Assembly (NCBI GenBank): GCA_036274635.1
Contig: DASUFI010000289.1
Location: forward strand, 1-11,583
Length of the DNA: 11,583 nt
From: DASUFI01 sp036274635
GTDB taxonomy: Bacteria; Planctomycetota; B15-G4
Direction: 5' to 3'
This document shows positions 1 through 9,340 of the stretch, one piece after another. Each line of letters starts with the position of its first letter. Position 1 is the first letter of the stretch. The notes under the pieces are model-generated. The model saw only the letters and a list, made by a program, of their open reading frames with translations. It was not told the DNA's origin and did not search any database. The position numbers and the translations under genes are program-made.

Positions 1-29
1 AGCGTCTGGCCGGCGGACGTCCGCACGGG

Positions 30-64
30 TCGGGAATGCGGCGCCGCGGGCGCCGCATTCCCGA
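30..64 (-). terminator. Perfect 16-bp hairpin past typA, possible terminator
   Basis: Bases 30-45 and 49-64 are exact inverted repeats around a 3-base loop, giving a very stable GC-rich stem. It starts 53 bases after the typA stop codon, where a transcript end would be expected. There is no run of T on either side, so it is not a classic intrinsic terminator. It may stop or pause transcription, protect the mRNA 3' end, or act from both directions if a gene lies to the left. A second perfect palindrome (GCGGACGTCCGC, 13-24) sits just beyond it. Confidence 0.5.
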
Positions 65-116
65 TCCCCGAGGATAGGGAGCCGGACGGACGCTCGCGCT
101 GCAGAGCCGGAGCGCG

Positions 117-1931
<1,815 letters not shown>

Positions 1932-2015
1932 GGTGCGTCCGTCTAGCCCCTGGATGACGACGTCACCGCGAAGCTCCCGGCAGCGGCGGCCCGGCGGCCG
2001 CTCAGCGTGCCCCGC

Positions 2016-3305
<1,290 letters not shown>

Positions 3306-3436
3306 GCGGTGAAGACCTGGGGTGGCGCCGCGGGAACGGCGGGCGTCACGGGCGGTGCGTCGAGGTGGAACCATGCCCCCTCGCGGCTCGGCAGCATGGC
3401 CCGCCGCGGGCGGAGGGAAAGCGGGACAGGCTAGCT

Positions 3437-3463
3437 GAGAAAGGGCCCGTTTTCGAGCCCCCT
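3437..3463 (-). terminator. Intrinsic-type terminator at end of parA-lpxK-glycosyltransferase run
   Basis: On the minus strand GGGCTC (3460-3455), a GAAAAC loop and GGGCCC (3448-3443) form a 6-bp stem with one G-U pair, which can be extended by weaker pairs. It is followed by TTTCTC (3442-3437), a short U-rich run. The extended stem reaches into the TAG stop codon of the glycosyltransferase gene (3464-3462). An overlapping perfect 7-bp inverted repeat (3455-3461 with 3465-3471) around CTA could form an alternative hairpin. The position, right at the end of the gene, supports termination. Confidence 0.55.
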
Positions 3464-5027
3464 AGGGGCTCAGGCGGTAGAGGTCCACGGGGGGATCGTC
3501 GGCCAGCCGGACGGGCGCCGCGGCGGCCCGGGCGGCGAGCTCGGCGGCCAGCCCCGGCGCGGGACCGGGTGGCCAGGGCGTCAGCAGGAACCACCCGGCG
3601 CCCGTGCGCGCCCGCGCCTCGTCCAACGGCACGGCGCCGGGCGCGTTGGAGCCCACCAAACCGCGCACCTTGCGGTCCGAAGAGAACGTCACCTCGGGGC
3701 GCTTGTCGAGGTGCTCGTCGCCTCCTCCCGCGATGAGCGGATTGCAGTCGTAGTCGGTGAGCACGACGTCGCCCGGCGCCGTCTGCGCGCCGAGCGCGCG
3801 CCCAATGAGGACGGCGAGGTCGTCGCGTTGCCCGAGCAGACGCTGCGCGCCGAACCAGCCGGGCACCAGCAGCAGCAGCGCGAGGGCCGTCGCGACCGGC
3901 CAGCCGGCGCGCGGAGCCCACAGCGCGTAGGCCGCCGCGAGCGCGGGAGGCAGCCCGAACAGCCAGTAGTCGTGCACGAGCAGGCCCGCGGGGAAGAGCA
4001 GCGCGTGCAGCGCCGGTGGCAGCAGCAGCAGGCTGAGGAGCGCGCGGCCGCCGAGCACCGGACGCGCGCAAGGCGTGGGCGGCGCCAGACGCACGGCGCC
4101 ACCCACGAGCAGCAGCGCCAGCACGAGCAGCGCGGGCCAGCCCGGCATCTCGGAGTTGGTGTCCTTCCACCACGCGGCGAGGAACTGGTGCAGCACCTCG
4201 CCGCCCTGCAGCGCCGCGGCGCCGCGGATGCCCGCCGAGCCCAGCACCTCGCCCACCGACGAGCCGCGCAGGCTGCCGAGCCAGGCCAGCCACGCTCCGA
4301 ACAGCAGCAGCGTCGCGGCGCCCAGCCCCATGGCCGCCCCGCGCCGCTCGCGACGCGTCGCGAAGAGGTGCAGCGCGCAGGCCGCCAGCGTGTACAGGCC
4401 GTACCAGTCGAAGGCCGAGGCGGCCGCCGCCGCCAGCAGCATCGGCCAGACGGAGCCACCGGCCAGCCAGCGGCGGTAGAGGAGGACCGTCGCGAGCGAC
4501 AGCGCCACCACCGGCGGCCCCTGGGGATCGACATGCGCGCCGTAGACGCTCACCATCGGCATGGCCGCCGCGACCAGCGCCGCCAGCGCGCCTGCGCCCG
4601 CCCCGGCCTCGAGCGTCACCAGCCGCGCCAGCACGGCCAGCGTCAGCAGCGTCGCGAGGATGGGCAGCACGCGGGCCACGTCCTCGCTCACGCCGAAGAT
4701 GTCGAAGAGCAGGCCGATGACCATCGACACCGCCGGCGGATGGTGAGCGTAGACGTCGGGCGTCCACGTGCTGTCGCCGAGCGGATAGGAATGCACGCTC
4801 TCCGCGCCGCCCTGCGCCACGTCCATGCGCGGCGCCCCGCACTCGAACAGCAGCCCGTCGCGCGCGTAGTTGCGGGCGATGTGCGCGTAGCGCGCGCCGT
4901 TGTGCCCCATCCAGCCGTGGGCGAAGGGCTCGCCCAGCGTGCGCGTCAGGCCGAATCCCGCGACCGCGAAGGCCAGAGCCAGCAGGGCCAGCCGCGCGGC
5001 GCGCCGCGGCCCGTCAGTGATGGGCAC
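3462..5027 (-). CDS. GT-C membrane glycosyltransferase (ArnT/PMT-like, family 39 type)
   Basis: This is an integral inner-membrane protein of the GT-C fold, whose members move sugars from polyprenyl-phosphate donors to lipids or proteins on the outer face. From the GTG at 5027 it has 521 residues. A first helix (about 11-28) is followed by an outer loop with GHNGARYAHIARNYARDG (41-58) and AHHPP (94-98), then roughly ten more hydrophobic segments to about 392 and a soluble C-terminal part (393-521). The loop aligns by eye with the DE-x-RYA-x-IAR-x-M motif of ArnT-like enzymes, but the DE pair reads NG here. The frame is open to an ATG at 5123, which would add 32 residues without helices. The GTG is preferred because it overlaps the lpxK stop by 14 bases and lies next to the first helix. 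Its place after lpxK suggests, without proof, lipid A or LPS as substrate. Confidence 0.82.
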   Translation of the reverse strand: MPITDGPRRAARLALLALAFAVAGFGLTRTLGEPFAHGWMGHNGARYAHIARNYARDGLLFECGAPRMDVAQGGAESVHSYPLGDSTWTPDVYAHHPPAVSMVIGLLFDIFGVSEDVARVLPILATLLTLAVLARLVTLEAGAGAGALAALVAAAMPMVSVYGAHVDPQGPPVVALSLATVLLYRRWLAGGSVWPMLLAAAAASAFDWYGLYTLAACALHLFATRRERRGAAMGLGAATLLLFGAWLAWLGSLRGSSVGEVLGSAGIRGAAALQGGEVLHQFLAAWWKDTNSEMPGWPALLVLALLLVGGAVRLAPPTPCARPVLGGRALLSLLLLPPALHALLFPAGLLVHDYWLFGLPPALAAAYALWAPRAGWPVATALALLLLVPGWFGAQRLLGQRDDLAVLIGRALGAQTAPGDVVLTDYDCNPLIAGGGDEHLDKRPEVTFSSDRKVRGLVGSNAPGAVPLDEARARTGAGWFLLTPWPPGPAPGLAAELAARAAAAPVRLADDPPVDLYRLSP

Positions 5028-6210
5028 CGTGGCCCATGTCGGCCGTCTCGACGTGCCCGTCGCCCGGCTCGCGCTCCTGGCCCGCGTGCACGGCGGCCTC
5101 CGCGCCGTGGTCGCCGGAGGCATGGCCGCCCGCGTGCGGGTGGCCGTCGTCGGCCGGCGGAGCCGGCGGGCTCCACGGGGCGTCGAGGCCCGGGATGGCG
5201 GGCAGCTCGCCGCGCAGGCGCAGCTCGATCGCGAGGCACAGCACGTCGTCGTTGCCGGGAATGCGCGCGATCTTCAGCGCGTCCTTCTCGGTGCACAGCA
5301 GCCGCGCGTCGCGGGCGGCGGCGCGCACGCGCGCCAGGTCCGCGGGCGAGAAGTCGTGGTGGTCCGGGAAGGCCAGCACGCCGCGCACCCGTGCGCCGAG
5401 CGACTCGGCCGTCTGCACGAAGCCCTCCGGCGACGCGATGCCGCAGAAGAGGAAGACGTCGCGCCCCGCCAGCGAGGCCGCCGGCGCCAGCCCGCCGGCC
5501 GTGACGGGCCGCACGCCCAGCGGCGCGTGTTCGGCCCACACCACGGGGACGGCCAGCTTGAAGGCGCGCACCTGCGTGAGCACCGTCTCGCGCTGCTCCT
5601 CCTCGAGCGTCTCGCCGTGCGTGAGCACGATGACGTCGGCGCGGGCGAGCCCCGAGGGCGTCTCGCGCAGCGGCCCGCCCGGCAGCACGCTGCCGTTGCC
5701 GAAGGGCGCGCGGGCGTCCACCATGACCAGCTCGAAGTCGCGGGCCAGCGCGCGGTGCTGCAGGCCGTCGTCCACGATGATGAGATCGGCGCCCTGCGCC
5801 GCGGCCTGCCGCGCGCCCGTCAGCTTGTCCGGCCCCACGAGGACCCGCGCGGCGGGGCAGCGCGCCGCGATGAGCGCCACCTCGTCCGTGTGGCCGTGCG
5901 CGTCGGCCACGGCGCCGTAGCCGCGCGCCACGATGAACACCTTGCGCCCCGCCGCCGACGCCCGCTGCGCCAGCGCGATGACCATGGGCGTCTTGCCCGT
6001 GCCCCCCACCGTGATGTTGCCCACGGACACCACCGGCGCCGGGACGCGCTCCGACACGATCAGCCCCGTGTCGTAGAGCGCGTTGCGGATCGTCGAGCCC
6101 ACGTAGTACAGGCCCGAGAGCGGCAGCAGCAGCAGCCGCAGCAGGAAGACGAGCGGCCCCGCGTCGGTGGCGATGAGGCGCTGGCGGAAGGACGTGGTGG
6201 TGGTGATCAC
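5014..6210 (-). CDS. lpxK: Tetraacyldisaccharide 4'-kinase LpxK
   Basis: LpxK phosphorylates the 4' position of the lipid A precursor tetraacyldisaccharide 1-phosphate with ATP, making lipid IVA at the inner face of the cytoplasmic membrane. The 398-residue protein has an N-terminal membrane segment (about 19-36), then the Walker A motif GGTGKTP (69-75) within NITVGGTGKTP. It also shows the family hallmarks DDGLQHR (147-153), GNGSVLPGGPLRE (171-183), FPDHHDF (281-287) and TEKDALK (307-313). The GTG start at 6210 overlaps the parA stop as GTGA, implying coupled translation; the frame runs further upstream but only inside parA. After about residue 350 the kinase ends and a histidine-rich tail follows, with nine His between 357 and 398, ending GHGAHH. 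This tail is not part of the usual family and overlaps the start of the next gene. Confidence 0.95.
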   Translation of the reverse strand: MITTTTSFRQRLIATDAGPLVFLLRLLLLPLSGLYYVGSTIRNALYDTGLIVSERVPAPVVSVGNITVGGTGKTPMVIALAQRASAAGRKVFIVARGYGAVADAHGHTDEVALIAARCPAARVLVGPDKLTGARQAAAQGADLIIVDDGLQHRALARDFELVMVDARAPFGNGSVLPGGPLRETPSGLARADVIVLTHGETLEEEQRETVLTQVRAFKLAVPVVWAEHAPLGVRPVTAGGLAPAASLAGRDVFLFCGIASPEGFVQTAESLGARVRGVLAFPDHHDFSPADLARVRAAARDARLLCTEKDALKIARIPGNDDVLCLAIELRLRGELPAIPGLDAPWSPPAPPADDGHPHAGGHASGDHGAEAAVHAGQEREPGDGHVETADMGHGAHH

Positions 6211-7613
6211 GGGTTCTGGCTCGAGGTCTCGGGCGGAGGCGGGGAAGCAGGCTTGGCGCGCCCTTGTCGCGGCGGCGCGGCGGCGACGACGACTGGCGCC
6301 GCGGCGGGCGGCGACGAGGCGGGCTCCGGCAGGCCCGGCTTGGGCGCCGCGACGGGCGCGGCCGGCCGCGCAGCGGACGGGCGCTTGCTGGCGTCGGGCG
6401 GGCCGTGGCCGTTCGTCGTCGCCGCGGCCGCGGGCTTCGTCGTCGCAGCGGCCGGCTTCGTGGCCCCGGCCGCGGGCTTCTCGAGGGGCGGCGGCGCAGG
6501 CTTGCGCGCGGCCGGCACAGCCGGCGGCGCAGAGGCCGCGGGCGGCTCGGCCGCGACGCGCTCGAGCGGCTTGCGCGGCGGTTTGCGGGCCGCCGGGGCC
6601 GTCGCCGGCGCCGGACTCGGCGACGCGACACGCGGTGCCGGTTCCTTCGACTGGATCGCAGCTCGCGGGGTCGCAGGACGCGGCGTCGCAGAGGGCGGCG
6701 ACACCGCGGCCGGCATTGCCTGCGCGGCCGCGGCCTTGGCGAAGCGGCCGGAGGCGTTGCGCTGCGGCGCGGCAGCCGGCGGCTTGCTCGCGGCCGCCGG
6801 TGGCGAGGCCGCCACCACCTCGGGCAGCGCGGCGCCCGTCGGCAGCTCCTGCGCCAGCAGCTCGCGCGCAAGGTCGAGGTAGTCCTGCGCGCCGCGGCTC
6901 TCCGGGTCGTACTCGAAGATGGTCAGCCCGTGGCTGGGCGCCTCGGCCAGCTTGACGTTGCGGCGGATGGAGCTGCGCAGCAGCACGTCGCCGAAGTGCG
7001 CGCGGATGTCGTCCAGCACCTGGCGACCGAGGTTCGTGCTGCGATCGTGCCGGCACGAGAGCAGGCCCGTGACGCGCAGCCGCGGGTTCAGGCGGCGCTG
7101 CACCAGGTCCACGATCTCGGTCAGCTTGGAGAGGCCCTGCAGCGCGAAGAACTCGGACTGCACCGGCACGAGGACCTCGTCGCACACGACCAGGGCGTTG
7201 AGCGAGAGCAGGCCGAGGCTGGGCGGGCAGTCCACCAGCACGTGGTCCCAGCGCACGCCGTGCGCGCGCTCGTCGGCCTCGAAGGCGTCGCGCAGGATGA
7301 CCTCGCGACCCACGACGTTGACCAGCTCCAGCTCGATGCCGGCGAGGTCAACGCTGCTGGGCAGCACCGACAGCCGCGGCTCGCGTGTGGGCCGCACGGC
7401 CTGCTCGAGCGTCGCCTGGCCGTGCAACACCTCGTAGAGCGAGGGCGTCTCCGCGGCCGGGTCCACGTTCACGTGGACGGTCAGGTTGCACTGCGGGTCC
7501 ATGTCGCAGATGAGCACGCGCCGGCCGAGGCGCGCGAGACCGGCCCCGAGGTTCACGGCCGTGGTGGTCTTGCCCACCCCGCCCTTCTGGTTGATGACCG
7601 CGATGCGCCGCAT
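6207..7613 (-). CDS. parA: Soj-type ParA ATPase with long basic Ala/Pro/Lys tail
   Basis: ParA/Soj ATPases bind DNA non-specifically as ATP dimers and help separate chromosomes or position cargo, normally with ParB. The core (1-257) has the deviant Walker A KGGVGKTTT (10-18), the A' motif DMDPQCN (37-43), Walker B VLVDCPPS (125-132) and the Soj-like segment RRNVKLAEAPSHG (217-229). A low-complexity tail follows (258-468), rich in Ala, Pro, Lys and Arg: 25 basic against 8 acidic residues, with KPAA-type repeats around 379-396. Usual family length is about 250-290, so the tail nearly doubles the protein. The ATG at 7613 is chosen because it begins the conserved MRRIAVINQKGGVGKTT; a GGA lies 5 bases before it. 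No ParB gene is within the window. The stop overlaps the lpxK start. Confidence 0.92.
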   Translation of the reverse strand: MRRIAVINQKGGVGKTTTAVNLGAGLARLGRRVLICDMDPQCNLTVHVNVDPAAETPSLYEVLHGQATLEQAVRPTREPRLSVLPSSVDLAGIELELVNVVGREVILRDAFEADERAHGVRWDHVLVDCPPSLGLLSLNALVVCDEVLVPVQSEFFALQGLSKLTEIVDLVQRRLNPRLRVTGLLSCRHDRSTNLGRQVLDDIRAHFGDVLLRSSIRRNVKLAEAPSHGLTIFEYDPESRGAQDYLDLARELLAQELPTGAALPEVVAASPPAAASKPPAAAPQRNASGRFAKAAAAQAMPAAVSPPSATPRPATPRAAIQSKEPAPRVASPSPAPATAPAARKPPRKPLERVAAEPPAASAPPAVPAARKPAPPPLEKPAAGATKPAAATTKPAAAATTNGHGPPDASKRPSAARPAAPVAAPKPGLPEPASSPPAAAPVVVAAAPPRQGRAKPASPPPPETSSQNP

Positions 7614-7668
7614 CGCATTCCAGCGTAGCGGCCGGGACCCGCGGATTCCTAGCGAGCGGGCGGTCCAG

Positions 7669-9180
7669 CTACGCCTGCGCGACGAGCAGCAACGCGTTGC
7701 CCGGCTGCGGCCCGCCCGACCCAAGCTGGACGCCTTGCACGTAGACGTGCGTGCCAACGGGCACGCCGGCCGGCCACGTGGCATCCAGCGCTCCGGGTGC
7801 CGGGAGGACGAGCACGAACGTCGGCACCGGCACGAGGAAGCCGGAAGACAGGGCGTGCGGCTCCGCCTCCAGGCCCACGGCGAGCGCGATCACGCCGCTG
7901 CCCGCCCACGCCAGGTGCAGAGGCTGGCCCGCCGCGGGCACGCCGTCGGCCGACAGCGCGGGGCCACCCGGAGCGCCGAGCCCCAGGTCGGCGATCGGCC
8001 CGATCCCGTTCCCGTAGATCAGCAGGCTGGCCTCGTCACTGCCCTGGGGATCGGTCATCACGAACGTCACGGTCTCGGGCAGGCCGTCCCCGCCAAGGTC
8101 CGCGACGGCCATGTTGGTGCCCTCGAGCTGTGGCACGGAGAGCGGGTCGCCCTCCGGCCCGAAGCGGACGAGGCGCTGCGCGAAGAGATCGGAGATCGTC
8201 GGCCCGCCACCGAAGTTGCGGTCCATGACGATGTCGAGGAATCCATCCGAGTCCAGGTCGGCGCAGCGCAGGTCGCGCGCATGGCCGGGCGGCGTGAGCA
8301 GGTCGTGCGACGCGAAGTCTCCGTCGCCCTTGCCGGACAGGAGGTCGACGTCGACGACGCCGTCGGTGACCTGCTGCTCCCACGCGACGAAGTCCGGCAG
8401 GCCATCGCCGTCGAAGTCCACCGGCGATGTGATGCGTGCCGGGAATCCGATGTCGAGCACCTTCGGCAGCTTGATGAGCGTCGCGTCGCCCGTGTTGAGG
8501 AGGCTGCCCAGGTAGCCGCCGCCGAATCCCAACAGCCCGCCCTCGACGCAGGCGACATCGAGGTCGCCGTCGGCATCCAGGTCCGCAGGTTCGAGTTGCA
8601 CCGGCCAGCGCGGCGTGGCGACGGCCTGGAAGGCGCCGAAGGTGCCGTCCGCGTGCCCGCGCGCGAGCTCCAGCAGCCCGCCGAGGCCCTGCGGCTTCGA
8701 GCCGACGAGCGCGTCCGGCGCCCCGTCGCCGTCGAAGTCGCCGACCGCGAAGGCGGACGGATAGGGCGACGCGCTCGACGCCTGCACGGGACCGAAGTCG
8801 CCCCCGCCCGTGCCGCGCCGCACCCGGACGAAGTAGCCGTAGCAGCCGACGATGTCGGGCCAGCCGTCCGCATCGAGGTCGGCCACCTTCACGAAGTCCG
8901 GGCCCACCGGCACCTCGAACAGGATCGGGACACCTGCATCGAAGCTCCCCTCGGCGCCCTGCAGGTGCATCCGCAGGTCGAAGGGCTGCGCGTCGCGGCT
9001 CGTCAGGAGGTCGGGCCGGCCGTCGACATCGAGGTCGGCGACGAGGATCTCGCCGGTCTGCAGCCCGGGCACCTCCTTGGGCGGCTGCAGCAGATCGGCT
9101 CTGAAGCCCTGAGCGGCGGCCGGGTTGCAGGTGAAGGCGAGGGCGGCGATCAGCCAGAGCGTGCGAGTCATCGTGGTCAT
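7669..9180 (-). CDS. Secreted FG-GAP/VCBS-repeat protein, seven repeats
   Basis: This is a probably exported beta-propeller protein of unknown role; such proteins often act in adhesion or surface binding. The 503-residue form begins with a signal peptide: charged start MTTMTR, a hydrophobic core, then NPAAAQ with likely cleavage after about residue 23. The Cys at 18 does not sit in a good lipobox. Seven D-x-D-x-D-G type repeats start near residues 49, 101, 148, 200, 255, 308 and 361, spaced 47-55 residues, as expected for seven blades each with a calcium-binding-like loop. The last (DLGGDGLPETV) is degenerate. Residues about 400-503 form a separate C-terminal module ending in a HVYVQ segment and PGNALLLVAQA. 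The start is uncertain: ATG codons at 9180 and 9171 both suit the signal peptide, while the open frame up to 9342 does not. It is divergent from the TPR-like gene. Confidence 0.85.
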   Translation of the reverse strand: MTTMTRTLWLIAALAFTCNPAAAQGFRADLLQPPKEVPGLQTGEILVADLDVDGRPDLLTSRDAQPFDLRMHLQGAEGSFDAGVPILFEVPVGPDFVKVADLDADGWPDIVGCYGYFVRVRRGTGGGDFGPVQASSASPYPSAFAVGDFDGDGAPDALVGSKPQGLGGLLELARGHADGTFGAFQAVATPRWPVQLEPADLDADGDLDVACVEGGLLGFGGGYLGSLLNTGDATLIKLPKVLDIGFPARITSPVDFDGDGLPDFVAWEQQVTDGVVDVDLLSGKGDGDFASHDLLTPPGHARDLRCADLDSDGFLDIVMDRNFGGGPTISDLFAQRLVRFGPEGDPLSVPQLEGTNMAVADLGGDGLPETVTFVMTDPQGSDEASLLIYGNGIGPIADLGLGAPGGPALSADGVPAAGQPLHLAWAGSGVIALAVGLEAEPHALSSGFLVPVPTFVLVLPAPGALDATWPAGVPVGTHVYVQGVQLGSGGPQPGNALLLVAQA

Positions 9181-9340
9181 CCCGAGGGGTGCGAGCGCCG
9201 CTTCAACGCAGGATATGCCGGGGCGCAGCGGCGCCGCCGGTCGGCTGACGGCGCGGGCGTGCGCCCCGCGGCTCCTCGACACCCGCGCGACGCGAGGCAT
9301 GGCGGCGCGGCCTCCAGTCGCGGGGCTACAATCGCCCCCC
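9181..9340. promoter_or_regulatory. Divergent intergenic promoter region
   Basis: This 160-bp gap separates two genes transcribed away from each other, so it must hold both promoters. The plus-strand promoter has a clear -10-like box (given separately). For the minus-strand FG-GAP gene, TATCCT (minus strand, 9215-9210) is a weak -10 candidate about 30 bases before its start codon. I see no convincing -35 box for either and no obvious operator. The gap is locally less GC-rich only around these two sites. Confidence 0.6.
9327..9332 (+). promoter_or_regulatory. -10 box TACAAT, probably for a leaderless mRNA
   Basis: TACAAT matches the TATAAT consensus at five of six bases and stands out in very GC-rich sequence. 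Only 8 bases (ATCG-type then a run of C) separate it from the ATG at 9341, so transcription should begin at or next to the start codon. No Shine-Dalgarno sequence is present in the gap. No good -35 element is visible about 17 bases upstream. Confidence 0.55.

Noticed and set aside
5014..5160. A frameshift joining lpxK to the glycosyltransferase
   Set aside because: Codons in the His-rich tail keep the coding pattern of lpxK, and a GTG in the other frame right at the stop gives a sensible membrane protein start.
6400..6500. DNA tandem repeat in the parA tail
   Set aside because: The KPAA-type protein repeats are short and imperfect at DNA level; they fit biased amino-acid composition and not a true tandem array.
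3711..6882. Two long plus-strand open frames (3711-5504 and 4900-6882) opposite the glycosyltransferase, lpxK and the parA tail
   Set aside because: Low-complexity Arg/Gln/Ala/Gly translations crossing several real gene boundaries on the other strand; no start signal or motif.
6211..7185. Upstream extension of the lpxK frame inside parA (fusion protein)
   Set aside because: The extension is Arg/Ala-rich and out of frame with conserved ParA motifs; LpxK homology begins at the GTG at 6210.
7614..7784. Longer parA start with 57 extra residues
   Set aside because: It would overlap the end of the FG-GAP gene, and the conserved ParA start MRRIAVINQKGG is at 7613.
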